Source of the DNA: an uncultured Veillonellaceae bacterium
GTDB taxonomy: Bacteria; Bacillota; Negativicutes; Selenomonadales; Selenomonadaceae
NCBI GenBank assembly: GCA_945949525.1
Contig: CAMFES010000005.1
Span: forward strand, 1-52,273
Direction: 5' to 3'
DNA: 52,273 bases
The position numbers and the translations under genes are program-made. Under the pieces are notes generated by a model, which saw only the letters and a list, made by a program, of their open reading frames with translations, did no database searches and was not told the DNA's origin. This document shows, piece after piece, positions 15,424 to 25,632 of this stretch (position 1 is the first letter of the stretch; every line of letters begins with the position of its first letter).

Positions 15424-15560
15424 ATGCACAATGGCAACCCTCTTTTCCACTACCCATGACTAAGCAAAATTTTCCATAAAAATAGAACTAAAGCCTATTC
15501 AACTTTTTGTAAATTTAGTATACTATATTATGGTAGGGATTATACAAAAAGGAGGATGTA

Positions 15561-16946
15561 ATGATGTTAAACGTACTCAGGCGCGTTGCAGACTATATCC
15601 ATGCACAGCGCCAAAAAGGGCAGATTCTCGTCTTCACGGCAGTGCTTCTGCCGCTGGTCATTGCCGCCACCGGCTTTACCGTGGACTACGGCAACATGTA
15701 TCTCACCAAATCAAAGCTGCAGAATGCGGCTGACGCGGCAGCCATAGCAGGAGGCTGGGCCTACTGCAACAACGGCAACTCCAAGACCGTTGCCGATGCC
15801 GCCGCTGAGGATTCTGTCAAGACAAACATGTCCGAGGTGACAAAGGAAAATCAGAGCTACAAGGTAGGAACCAATCAGAAGGGGGATGTTTTCTACAAGG
15901 CCGAGCTGAAATCCCAGGTGCCAATCTACTTCCTCAGCTATTTCAGCGATATCGGGGATTCCACCGAAATCCGCGCGGACAGCACCGCCAAGATTTCCAA
16001 ATCCTCCGGCGGCAGCTCCAGCGGCAATGCACCACTGTTTGACGCGCTCTTTAAATTCAGTGATGGCGGCTTCCGCTCCATCAACGCCAATCAGAATCCT
16101 GATAATATGACCGTTTCCCAAATCAAGGAATCTTCCTTCTATCAGGGCAGGGTTGTTGCTGTCGGTGAGGATGCAGACAGCGCCAAGCACTACACCCATG
16201 AGCTGCTCCAGCCATCCGTGCTGAAGGATTTTCCTGAAAACACCGTACTCAGCGATATCGTCTACAAAAAGGACGAAAACGGCAACTACGTTGTGGATAA
16301 GAATGGCAACAGGGTACTGAGCGATGATTACGACAAATACTGCAACGATATAGAGGCCGACCCTGACGGCGATTTGTCCGCAGAGATGAATGCTATTTTA
16401 GCCGCCGCTGAAGGCAAATCCATCAACGATACCTCCGGCAATCAGATTAACCTGAGCAAATACGGCACCGGTGAATGGGCTCAGTACGACTATATTTACA
16501 ACGATCAGGGCATCAACCCGGACATTGTCATTGATGGCAACCTGCCTGCCAAAAAGGATGAATATGGCAACGATGTACCTCTGTACATTATCGTGGACAG
16601 TAGCCAGAATGCCAAGATGAGCGTAAAGATAAATATGTCTGATACCAGCCGCCCTGTTGTACTGGTCTACACTGGTACCAACCAGCTGAACATCGAAGCC
16701 AACAACTCCACCTTCCGGGGAGCCATCTGCGCCCCGAATGCCTATGTTCACATGAACGATCAGGGCCTGAATTTCTTCGGTTCCATAGTGGGCAAGGGCA
16801 TTGAAATCACCGGCAAGGGCAGATATGAACAGACCAAAATCGGCGGTGGTTCCGGAGGCACTACCACTACCACCGGCGGCGGCACCTCCTACGATGTAAG
16901 CCTGGGCAGCAGCGACGATGACGACGCCATCAGCTGGGACAGCTGA
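15561..16946 (+). CDS. TadG-like pilus-associated protein
   Basis: A 461-residue protein, with one N-terminal membrane segment (residues ~20-42) inside a pilin-like leader (QKGQILVFTAVLLPLVIAAT) followed by DYGNMYLTKSKLQNAADAAA. That is the signature of the TadE/G-type 'Tad' N-terminal domain, whose members are minor pilins anchored in the inner membrane. The large periplasmic part has no von Willebrand domain. Its end (STFRGAICAPNAYVHMND, FFGSIVGKGIEI) resembles the beta-helical C-terminus of surface proteins that carry this leader. A Gly/Thr-rich tail and an Asp-rich end follow. GGAGG lies 5-8 bases before the paired ATGs at 15561/15564. It faces the main tad operon tail to tail. Confidence 0.82.
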   Translation: MMLNVLRRVADYIHAQRQKGQILVFTAVLLPLVIAATGFTVDYGNMYLTKSKLQNAADAAAIAGGWAYCNNGNSKTVADAAAEDSVKTNMSEVTKENQSYKVGTNQKGDVFYKAELKSQVPIYFLSYFSDIGDSTEIRADSTAKISKSSGGSSSGNAPLFDALFKFSDGGFRSINANQNPDNMTVSQIKESSFYQGRVVAVGEDADSAKHYTHELLQPSVLKDFPENTVLSDIVYKKDENGNYVVDKNGNRVLSDDYDKYCNDIEADPDGDLSAEMNAILAAAEGKSINDTSGNQINLSKYGTGEWAQYDYIYNDQGINPDIVIDGNLPAKKDEYGNDVPLYIIVDSSQNAKMSVKINMSDTSRPVVLVYTGTNQLNIEANNSTFRGAICAPNAYVHMNDQGLNFFGSIVGKGIEITGKGRYEQTKIGGGSGGTTTTTGGGTSYDVSLGSSDDDDAISWDS

Positions 16947-17008
16947 TGTAACATCGGCAACATGCTGAATATACAGAAAAGATGCTGTAAGCAAACTACA
17001 AAATAAAC

Positions 17009-17054
17009 AAGCAATAAAAAAGCTGTTCCATTCGGAACAGCTTTTTTATTGCTT
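17009..17054. terminator. bidirectional terminator between tadG-like gene and tad operon
   Basis: A perfect 21-bp inverted repeat with a 4-base loop (ATTC) spans 17009-17054. The arms carry an A6/T6 run, so each strand reads as a GC-rich hairpin followed by TTTTTT. It serves the plus-strand gene ending at 16946 and the minus-strand operon ending at 17053. Confidence 0.95.
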
Positions 17055-17433
17055 ACTTGGTCGCCGCATCAACCATATCTGCCACCTGCAGCCTTGCTCC
17101 CGACCTTATGCCGTAGCGATCTATGGAGCCTGTTGGCAGCTCCAGCACAGCCCATGCCCTGCGGTCAAAGGAAGCGCTGATGCCAATCCATGGCCGGACA
17201 TGCCTCACGCACTTCACCACCTCATAATCCTTAGTAATATACACCACATCTATGGCAAACCGCATAAACATCATGTGGATGCTGGTACAGGGGGCAATCA
17301 GCAGCCCTGTGCCCATAGGCAGGCTCTGAGGGCTTCTCAGCATCAGCCCCCGCAGCCTGGATAAAAAAGTATCAGCAACCTGAACACAAAGCTCAGGCTG
17401 CTGACCATGCAAAGTCAAACCTATCGTTTTCAT
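17053..17433 (-). CDS. DUF192 family protein
   Basis: A 126-residue protein matching DUF192. The family core is visible as SRLRGLMLRSPQSLPMGTGLLIAPCTSIHMMFMRFAID (residues ~24-61), then DVVYITKDYEVV and AVLELPTGSIDRYGI. The function of the family is not known; genes of this kind are often next to tad pilus clusters. It is the last gene of the minus-strand tad operon, 85 bases after tadC, and its stop codon touches the terminator arm. The ribosome-binding site is weak. Confidence 0.85.
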   Translation of the reverse strand: MKTIGLTLHGQQPELCVQVADTFLSRLRGLMLRSPQSLPMGTGLLIAPCTSIHMMFMRFAIDVVYITKDYEVVKCVRHVRPWIGISASFDRRAWAVLELPTGSIDRYGIRSGARLQVADMVDAATK

Positions 17434-17518
17434 ATCATTTCTACTGCTATAATATCAAATATTAAATATCAGCTGTCAGCTTCCGCACCTTCATCCTTCT
17501 ATACTGCCTGTGCTTCCA

Positions 17519-18459
17519 TTACTTCAAGAAGTTCTTCATCATGGACAGCAAAGACGGCATGAGAACTACCACGAAAATAGCCGGGAAGATAAACAGCACC
17601 AGCGGGAAAATCATCTTGACCGGAGCCTTCATGGCCTCCGCCTTGATGAGCTGCCTGCGGCGCTCACGCATGTTCACCGCCTGGTTGCTCAGGGTCTTGC
17701 CGATGCTGGTGCCCAGCCGCTCCGCCTGGATAATCGCCGTCACAAAGAGGTTCACATCCTGTACCTCGCACCTCTCTCCCATCAGCTTCAGTGCCTGCCT
17801 GCGGGGCAGGCCCATGCGGATATCATCCAGCATGTGGTCAGCCTCCTCAATCAGCGGCCCCTCCATGCGCTCCACAATGCGCCGCAGTGCCGCATCAAAG
17901 GACAAACCGGCCTGCACGCTGACGCACAAGAGATCCAGCACCTCCGGCAGCTGCTTCTGAATCATCTTTTGACGCTTTTGAGCCAGTATCCTCAGCACCA
18001 TCCACGGGATAGTGCCCCCCATGGCCGCTCCCAGCAGTATCACCATCATGGACTGAACTGCCGCCAGATGCTGGGCATGGCTCACATAACGGATAGAGAA
18101 AAACAATCCTGCCAGCAGTGCCACCACCCAAAATATAGCGTACAGCTGCACAGACCAGACCTTTGCCTTGCCGGCAGAGGCTATCTTCTTCTCCAGCTTC
18201 CTGGACCACTCCGCCGGTGCCATGTTTGTAATAGCCCGTCCTATGCTGTTCTCCAGCGGCATGATGACGCGCTCCCGGAAAGGGGTAACCCCTTCCTCCG
18301 TCTTCTTCATCCGCCTTCTGGCAGAGGCCCGCGCAACGTCCTCCTCGATGGACTTCAGGCGCTCATTTATTTCCTGCTGCGGCACGATCTTTGACTTGAT
18401 TACCCCGAACAGCACCAGGAATACAAAGCCCGCCACCGCCAGGGCAAATAATACCTTAA

Positions 18460-18463
<4 letters not shown>
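17519..18463 (-). CDS. tadC: Tad pilus inner-membrane platform protein TadC
   Basis: This 314-residue type II secretion F-domain protein forms, with TadB, the inner-membrane platform on which the TadA ATPase acts. It has an N-terminal membrane helix, a cytoplasmic part with PEVLDLLCVSVQAGLSFDAALRRIVERM (the F-domain signature), and two C-terminal helices (FPLVLFIFPAIFVVVLMP). Start and stop overlap tadA by ATGA, so translation is probably coupled; AAGGGG lies 9 bases before the ATG. It is called TadC rather than TadB because of its place directly after tadA and the arrangement of helices. Confidence 0.92.
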
Positions 18464-19875
<1,412 letters not shown>

Positions 19876-19889
19876 CCTTTACCACTCCT

Positions 19890-20351
19890 TTAGCTGCCGG
19901 AGGCCTCTGCCTTTGCCCTCACATCTGAATACATGCTGTATTTAATCTGCATGCCGTTGCCGACCTTCTTCCCCAAAATGTTCGTAACCGCATAGGCGAT
20001 AGAGCTGTCAGGGTTGAACTTCGCCTCGGCTGTCACATCCACATTCTTGGTAGTGGCATTGTACTTTACATTTAGGTAGGACGTGTTAATCTTGTCCCCC
20101 TTTACCGGCTCCCAGATATAGATATCACTTACCAAGGCCACACCGGTAGAACAGTTCTTGATTACGGCTGTATATTCATCATCAGTCTTCTTCATGGAAG
20201 CCTCATGGGCCACACTGCGGACTGTATTGCTCATAGTCAGATAATCGCTGAATGCAAGACCAAAATAAACAATTCCCATAGAAATCAACAAAAAAAGAGG
20301 CAACACCACAGCAAACTCCACAATGCCCTGTGCCTTCTGCCTTTTCAACAT
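19890..20351 (-). CDS. tadE: TadE-like minor pilin
   Basis: A 153-residue pseudopilin with an N-terminal leader ending in KRQKAQGIVEFAVVLPLFLL, followed by a ~110-residue extracytoplasmic domain. TadE proteins are processed by the prepilin peptidase and act as minor pilins. The start at 20351 (GGGAGG 8 bases upstream) gives the short basic leader MLKRQKA; an upstream in-frame ATG at 20420 would place an unlikely 23-residue extension that overlaps the upstream hairpin. It is 14 bases ahead of tadA. Confidence 0.88.
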   Translation of the reverse strand: MLKRQKAQGIVEFAVVLPLFLLISMGIVYFGLAFSDYLTMSNTVRSVAHEASMKKTDDEYTAVIKNCSTGVALVSDIYIWEPVKGDKINTSYLNVKYNATTKNVDVTAEAKFNPDSSIAYAVTNILGKKVGNGMQIKYSMYSDVRAKAEASGS

Positions 20352-20402
20352 ACAACTGCCTCCCTGCAATAAAAAGTAAATATAATCACCAATTATAGAT
20401 GT

Positions 20403-20432
20403 ACCGCCTGTGATATCCACATCACAAGCGGT
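20403..20432 (-). other. hairpin between pilin and tadE genes
   Basis: ACCGC(ct)GTGAT / ATCAC(aa)GCGGT forms two stacked 5-bp stems. No T-run follows on the minus strand, so it is more likely an mRNA processing or stabilising structure (or weak attenuator) that would keep pilin transcripts more abundant than downstream ones. This role is inferred. Confidence 0.5.
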
Positions 20433-20463
20433 CCACCTACAACCATGATAAAATTAGAAACCA

Positions 20464-20670
20464 TTACAAATTTGCCAGCCAGGATTGCAATACTCCGGTG
20501 ACATACGCAAACTTACCATGCACAGCCTCTTCTATCGGGCTATCACCGGGCAGACCGATTGCCACTGCCAAAGCCACCATAAAGGCCAGAATCAGTGCGT
20601 ACTCCACGATGCCCTGAGCCTTCTGGTTTCCGTGGCAAAGCTTCATCAAGATATCACGCCACACAGCCAC
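20464..20670 (-). CDS. second Flp-type pilin
   Basis: A 68-residue Flp/Fap pilin. The short leader MAVWRDILMKLCHGNQKA is followed by QGIVEYALILAFMVALAVAI, the membrane-spanning helix with the conserved Glu-Tyr pair (+5/+6 if cleavage follows Ala), and a ~28-residue tail. The start is GTG at 20670, with AGGAGGGG 6 bases upstream. It shares its core with the first pilin, but its tail (GDSPIEEAVHGKFAYVTGVL) differs, so it may be a minor or alternative pilin. Confidence 0.88.
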   Translation of the reverse strand: MAVWRDILMKLCHGNQKAQGIVEYALILAFMVALAVAIGLPGDSPIEEAVHGKFAYVTGVLQSWLANL

Positions 20671-20709
20671 GCATGTCCCCTCCTACGACAAACAAATCTA
20701 GCACAAATA

Positions 20710-20919
20710 TCAGGTTCCAGAAGAAGCAACGCTGTTAGCCTTGTTGATCTGCTCAGTAGTAGTGCCAAATACAGAGCTGATAGCACTCTGCAGACCGCCA
20801 TCGCTGGTCAGAACAACTGCCAGAGCTACTACGAAAGCAAGGATCAGAGCGTACTCTACGATGCCCTGTGCCTTCTGGCTCATGTAACGGTTTTTGAGAT
20901 GGGTAAGAATAGTGAACAT
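20710..20919 (-). CDS. flp: major Flp-type pilin
   Basis: A 69-residue Flp pilin. The leader MFTILTHLKNRYMSQKA precedes QGIVEYALILAFVVALAVVL, and the mature protein ends with a Ser/Thr/Asn-rich tail (TTTEQINKANSVASSGT), typical of the major subunit. The start at 20919 has AGGAGG 7 bases upstream, the best ribosome-binding site in the operon, as expected for an abundant pilin; the ATG at 20925 overlaps it. Unusually the pilin sits in the middle of the operon, after tadB, not first. Confidence 0.92.
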   Translation of the reverse strand: MFTILTHLKNRYMSQKAQGIVEYALILAFVVALAVVLTSDGGLQSAISSVFGTTTEQINKANSVASSGT

Positions 20920-20988
20920 AATCATTCCTCCTATAAATAAATGAATAAAATAATATGTTAGCGCCGCCAGGCGACGTCATAACCAAAG

Positions 20989-21984
20989 CTACATATCTAT
21001 ATCAACAATCTTCTTGATGGCGATGCACCCCATCAAAATCATGACCAGGGCCCCGCCTACAGCCATGCGGCCATAAGGCTCATTGAACAGCGGGTCAAGA
21101 TAGTTTGGATTTATCGCGTTGAGCAGTCCTGCCAGTGCAAAGGGCAGAGCCACCAGTATCAGGCCGGACATGCGTCCCTGAGCTGTCAGGGCGCTGACCT
21201 CACGGCGCATGCGGATGCGCTCGTTGATGGTTTCGCTGATGACATCCAGAATCTGAGCCAGATTTCCGCCCACCTGACGCTGTATCAGCACGGCAGACAC
21301 CACCAGGTTGAAGTCAGGGCTCTGCACCCGCTTGGTCATGTTGTTCAGGGCCTCCTCCAGGGGCATGCCCACATTCACATCACGAGCCACCTTGCTAACC
21401 TCCAGCCGCACCGGGTCGCTCATCTCCGTGGCCGTATGCTCCAGTGCCTGCATAAAGCTGAAGCCGGCACGCAGGGCATTGGCCACCATGCTGAGCATAT
21501 CACCCAGCTGATTCATAAAGGCGGCCTTACGCCGCTGAATCGTAATGGACAGGGCTGCCATACAGCCCAGCACGCCCCCGATAAAGCCAAAGAACAGCAT
21601 GGAGAGCTTCAAGGTCAAAAGCCCCAGCACGATGCCCGTCAAAAGCCCCACTATCAGCATGATAACCTGAAACTCGGAGCCTAATAGCGGCCAGGCGGCC
21701 TGCTGCATCTTCAAATCAAAGCTGTTATCCTTCTGAAAAGCGCTGACCCTCTCGGCGATGGTTCTGATAACCAGCCTGCCCCGCTCTGTCAGGGACTGGC
21801 CGCGCCTTCTCTTCTTTCTTCCATCATCCGCAGTGTTGTTCAGGCTGCCGTCCACGCCGGAGAAATAAGCCATGCGGTTCTGCAGGCTGTCCTCCTTTGA
21901 TTTCATCCTCCGCAGGAGAAAGAGGGCAAAGCCGAACACTGCTGTTGCTGTCAGGACAGCAATCACAAAATTAAGTATTACCAC
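20989..21984 (-). CDS. tadB: Tad pilus inner-membrane platform protein TadB
   Basis: A 331-residue type II secretion F-domain protein with an N-terminal helix (VIAVLTATAVFGFALFLL), two central helices and two C-terminal ones. The F domain reads QLGDMLSMVANALRAGFSFMQALEHTATEM. It partners with TadC in the inner-membrane platform. The start is GTG at 21984, inside the last codons of the upstream ATPase gene (7-base overlap), so translation is likely coupled. A 69-base AT-rich gap separates it from flp, where an extra promoter for the pilins could lie. Confidence 0.92.
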   Translation of the reverse strand: MVILNFVIAVLTATAVFGFALFLLRRMKSKEDSLQNRMAYFSGVDGSLNNTADDGRKKRRRGQSLTERGRLVIRTIAERVSAFQKDNSFDLKMQQAAWPLLGSEFQVIMLIVGLLTGIVLGLLTLKLSMLFFGFIGGVLGCMAALSITIQRRKAAFMNQLGDMLSMVANALRAGFSFMQALEHTATEMSDPVRLEVSKVARDVNVGMPLEEALNNMTKRVQSPDFNLVVSAVLIQRQVGGNLAQILDVISETINERIRMRREVSALTAQGRMSGLILVALPFALAGLLNAINPNYLDPLFNEPYGRMAVGGALVMILMGCIAIKKIVDIDM

Positions 21985-23108
21985 TTAGCACCACGCCCTG
22001 TATCATTTTGATGAATAATTATATCGGCCAGAGAGTTTATGCTGCCGGCAAACTGCCCCTCCGGCTCCAAATCCAGAGCCATCTGGCCGTTGTCCGCCGC
22101 CTTGGATACCATCATGTAGGCGTTTGGCACCAGCACATCCACATCGTAGTCAATGGCATCGGATATCTTCTCCTGTGCCTCCTTGTTGCACGGCACTACA
22201 CGGGTGAACACCACCCGCACCCTGTCCTCGAAGTCATCCCAGGCCTCAAAGACATCCAGTGAGCGCTGGACATGCTTTATCTCATAGCCGCCATTCAGCA
22301 TGGCCATCACGTAGGTGTAATCACTCATCTCCGCGGCGGCAATGGATGTAGGGTTGAACCCCGGCGGCACATCCACCAGCACGTATTTAAAGGCCGCCTT
22401 GGCCATCTTGATGACGGCCTCCAGATTGGAGATGCTTACTCTATCAATAAGGCTGGGCTTCTTGGTGCCGCAAAGCACGGAAACCTTGTCTGTAACCTTC
22501 GTAAAATAGGAGCGCAGATCCAGAGGTGACAGGAATCTGGCATCCCGCGCCGCCTCCACAATGGTACTCTGTGGCTCCAGATTGAAGAACACCGCCATAT
22601 CGCCAAACTGCAAGTCCGCATCGATGATGCCCACCCGCTCCCCGGTCATTCTTGACAGGGCTATGGCCAGATTGGAGATAACCGTGGTCTTGCCGCTCTT
22701 GCCCTTGGGGCTGAAGAAGGTAATCACCTTGGAATCCAGCTGCATGCCGCTCTGGGCATAGGTCATGAGGGCTTCCCTCAGGCTGTTGTAGGTAAAGGGC
22801 TTTATCAGATAGCCGCTGGCACCGGCCTGAATGTAGTGGCTGGTCTTGTCCGCCAGCCATTTCTCACCTGTACATATGATGGCCGCGTGGGGAAAGGCTC
22901 CCGTAAACTCCCGCAGCTTCTCTGTAGCCCCCTCCACATCAGTATCAAACAATATGATGTTGGGGTTGAAAACCTTGCCCTGCCCCAGCGCATCACCGCT
23001 GCTCTGGAACCTGGCGGCCAGCTCCATGTCCGGCGCAGTTTCGATAACCTTGGACAGCTGCTCCAGCATCAGGCGGTCATGCTCCACCAGCATTATCTTG
23101 TATTGCAT
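21978..23108 (-). CDS. tadZ: TadZ/CpaE-type ATPase with receiver-like N-terminus
   Basis: The 376-residue protein has a receiver-like N-terminal domain (MQYKIMLVEHDRLMLEQLSK, ILFDTDVEG, GASGYLIKPF) followed by a ParA/MinD ATPase domain. The receiver keeps the alpha/beta pattern with Asp at the expected place (FDTD). The ATPase has a deviant Walker A, SPKGKSGKTT, with both lysines, then DADLQFGD and LVDVPPG. TadZ/CpaE proteins localise the Tad machine at the cell pole. AGGAGG lies 9 bases before the ATG. It follows a second, more divergent ATPase of the same family. Confidence 0.88.
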   Translation of the reverse strand: MQYKIMLVEHDRLMLEQLSKVIETAPDMELAARFQSSGDALGQGKVFNPNIILFDTDVEGATEKLREFTGAFPHAAIICTGEKWLADKTSHYIQAGASGYLIKPFTYNSLREALMTYAQSGMQLDSKVITFFSPKGKSGKTTVISNLAIALSRMTGERVGIIDADLQFGDMAVFFNLEPQSTIVEAARDARFLSPLDLRSYFTKVTDKVSVLCGTKKPSLIDRVSISNLEAVIKMAKAAFKYVLVDVPPGFNPTSIAAAEMSDYTYVMAMLNGGYEIKHVQRSLDVFEAWDDFEDRVRVVFTRVVPCNKEAQEKISDAIDYDVDVLVPNAYMMVSKAADNGQMALDLEPEGQFAGSINSLADIIIHQNDTGRGAKW

Positions 23109-23121
23109 TGTAGCCTACCTC

Positions 23122-23979
23122 CTAATGAAACAGCTTGGATAACCAGCCATTCTGACGCTTGCCGGAATACTCCGTATTGGCGCTCTGATATATGGTCTGC
23201 TTGAAATCAGCATTCTCTTTATAGACACGATTCGTATAGCGGGAAATCAGTACCCTGATTTCCTTGGCCAGCACGTTGTCCGAACCGCTGAGGGCCAGGG
23301 GCACCCCGGTGACGATGGACTCACTGGCTGACTGGAAGTCATTGGGCAGTACATGGTAGAACCCCTGCCCCAAAAGCCGCTCCACATCATCCATGGATAT
23401 CCTTGTCTTGGCATCACTGCGGTTGAGAACAAGACGAATCTTGTTGGTATCATAGTTCAGTGTCTTGACGGTATCGTTGCCCATCTTCATGTTCTTGATG
23501 GTGGGAATAAAATCCACAACCCCCAGGAATGTAACGATGGTACTCAAATCCAGCATGGCCAGGTTCAGCACGCTGAACATGCTGGTGGTGTCCACAATCA
23601 CATAGTCGTACATGAGGCGCAACCGCTCAATCAGCTTCTTGCAGTCCTCCACCGTCACGTTGTAGGCATCCTCCATCGGCTCCGGTGACGGCACCACGTC
23701 AAAGGAAACGGTGCCGTAACGGTAGGTTGTCAGCTGATCCTTCAGTGACGCATCAGGATTTCTCTTCATCACATCGATAATGTCCTTGATGGAGCGCTCA
23801 AAGGGCAGCTTCAGATAGTTGCACACATCGCCAAACTGCAGGTCGTAGTCCGCCAGACACACCCGATATCCCTGACGGGCCAGCTCCGAGGCCATATTTA
23901 CACTAATCAGCGTCTTTCCCACAGAGGAAGCAGTGCTGAAAAATGTTAACACTACACCACTAATATTCTCTTCAGGCAT
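23122..23979 (-). CDS. second CpaE-like ATPase with degenerate P-loop
   Basis: A 285-residue MinD/CpaE-like protein without the receiver-like domain. The P-loop reads FFSTASSVGKTLIS: GKT is kept, but the signature lysine of the MinD/ParA deviant Walker A is missing. LADYDLQFGD and YVIVDTTSMFS correspond to the switch I and Walker B regions. ATP may be bound but hydrolysis or dimer activation is doubtful. It lies 13 bases upstream of the intact paralogue, suggesting the two work as a pair. GGGAGG is 6 bases before the ATG. Confidence 0.8.
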   Translation of the reverse strand: MPEENISGVVLTFFSTASSVGKTLISVNMASELARQGYRVCLADYDLQFGDVCNYLKLPFERSIKDIIDVMKRNPDASLKDQLTTYRYGTVSFDVVPSPEPMEDAYNVTVEDCKKLIERLRLMYDYVIVDTTSMFSVLNLAMLDLSTIVTFLGVVDFIPTIKNMKMGNDTVKTLNYDTNKIRLVLNRSDAKTRISMDDVERLLGQGFYHVLPNDFQSASESIVTGVPLALSGSDNVLAKEIRVLISRYTNRVYKENADFKQTIYQSANTEYSGKRQNGWLSKLFH

Positions 23980-24009
23980 AATCGGCCTCCCTTTTCTTCA
24001 TAATATCTG

Positions 24010-25629
24010 TCAGTCTGCCTCCGGCAGTACAGGCCTCTCGGCCACCTCTACGGCCTTGATGGCAGCTTCCTTTTCAGCTTTCTCTTTAGCTGCCTTCTCC
24101 GCGTCAATCTCCGCCTGAGCCTTCTCTATCCAGCTCTGCTTCTTTGGCTGGTCAGCCTGCTCACCGGCATCAGCCACAGCAGCCTTATCTGCCTTGGCCT
24201 CTGCCTCAACAGCAGCATCGGCCTGCTTCTCCTCTACAGGCTTAGTGGCAGCCTTGGCAGGCTGATTCGCCTTCTCAGCGTCAATCTCCGCCTGGGCCTT
24301 CTCCACCCTGCTCTGCTTCTTCTCAACAGGCTCCCTGGTAGCCGGATCGCTCGGATAGATATCCTTCATATCCTCCAGCTCACGCTTATGCTCGTCCAAG
24401 GTGTTGAACATTCTCTCACTGCCCTTGACAGGGTCGTTGCTGTTCACAATGGTCGGCGTAATCAGAATCATCAGCTCACGCTTATCCTTGGAGGTGGAGG
24501 TGTGCTTGAAGAACTCGCCGATAATCGGTATGTCACCCAGCAGAGGAATCTTGCTGATGACCTTGCTCTCATCGCTGTTCATCAGGCCGCCGATAGCCAT
24601 GGTCTGGCCAGTAGGCACCGTCAGCACGGTGTTGGCCTTTCTGGAGGTGAGGCCAGGAATCTTGCCGGCAGTGGTGGACACGGCTACTGCGTTGTTGATG
24701 CCGCTCACCTCGGCCTGCACGGTAGATGTAATCTTATTCTCATGGTCAACGGTCGGCTTGATGTTCAGGCGGATGCCATAAGGCTTCCACTCAACAGATA
24801 TCTCGCCGTCCTTGCTGGTGGGTATCGGCAGCTCGCCGCCGATGAGGATTTCTGCCTCCTCACCGCTCAGGGTAGTGATGTTCGGGCGGGAAAGCACGCG
24901 AATCTTGCCGTTCTTCTCCAGTGCCTGAATCATGAAGTTTACGTCCATAAAAGGATGCCCGGTCAGGTCATAGACGGTTTTGCCGCCGTAGAACTCACCC
25001 ACGTTGCCGAAGGTGATGGTATGTGCCCCTTCATCTATACCGGCGTGGTTGGCATACTTGATGCCCAGGTCACGCTCGTCAGTATTGTTGATATCAATAA
25101 CCAGCGCCGCCAGGTTTACCATGGTCGGGTTCTTCATCTGAATCAGGTTGACGATGTTGTCCTCGGAGGAGTACACCTTGGCTATGCCCATGGCGTTGTT
25201 CATCTCGTACTGATTCTCCACCACGCCCTGCAGCACCAGCTTGTCCCCTACCTTGGCCACCTGCACGCCATCCAGTCCCATGGACTGCTTGATGAACTGT
25301 GCCGTAGCTGTATCTGTGTTGCACACGGATACGACAAAATCCTGACGCATGCCGTTGTCGCTCCACACGGAAAGGCTGGTGGAGCCCAGGGCCTTGCCCA
25401 CGATGTTCAGCTTGGTTCTGTCCAGCACCACCACATCGGCGATGGCAGGATTGGCAACCGTTACCCTGGTAATGGGGGAATAGCCCGCCTGATAAAGATA
25501 GGACTGGTTTATCTCTATCCATATAGGCTGTGCTGCCAGCGCAACAGCGTTGGCAGCAATAATGGCCATGGCCATTATTGCGCAAACATATATTCTTATG
25601 TGTTTTTCAAATCTTGCAGCCATACTCAT
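24010..25629 (-). CDS. rcpA: Tad secretin RcpA/CpaC with repeat-bearing tail
   Basis: The 539-residue outer-membrane secretin forms the channel through which the pilus leaves the cell. It has a signal peptide (IRIYVCAIMAMAIIAANAVALAA), an N-terminal domain of the CpaC type (PIWIEINQSYLYQAGYSPIT...VANPAIADV), a BON-like middle, and the secretin core (NGKIRVLSRPNITTLSGEEA, GKIPGLTSRKANTVLTVPTGQ, IPLLGDIPIIGEFFK, ELMILITPTIV). A ~130-residue charged tail follows, carrying two near-identical EKAQAEIDAEKA repeats. Such a tail is not usual for the family. GGGAGGG lies 10 bases before the ATG. Its presence implies an outer membrane. Confidence 0.93.
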   Translation of the reverse strand: MSMAARFEKHIRIYVCAIMAMAIIAANAVALAAQPIWIEINQSYLYQAGYSPITRVTVANPAIADVVVLDRTKLNIVGKALGSTSLSVWSDNGMRQDFVVSVCNTDTATAQFIKQSMGLDGVQVAKVGDKLVLQGVVENQYEMNNAMGIAKVYSSEDNIVNLIQMKNPTMVNLAALVIDINNTDERDLGIKYANHAGIDEGAHTITFGNVGEFYGGKTVYDLTGHPFMDVNFMIQALEKNGKIRVLSRPNITTLSGEEAEILIGGELPIPTSKDGEISVEWKPYGIRLNIKPTVDHENKITSTVQAEVSGINNAVAVSTTAGKIPGLTSRKANTVLTVPTGQTMAIGGLMNSDESKVISKIPLLGDIPIIGEFFKHTSTSKDKRELMILITPTIVNSNDPVKGSERMFNTLDEHKRELEDMKDIYPSDPATREPVEKKQSRVEKAQAEIDAEKANQPAKAATKPVEEKQADAAVEAEAKADKAAVADAGEQADQPKKQSWIEKAQAEIDAEKAAKEKAEKEAAIKAVEVAERPVLPEAD

Positions 25630-25632
25630 CTA

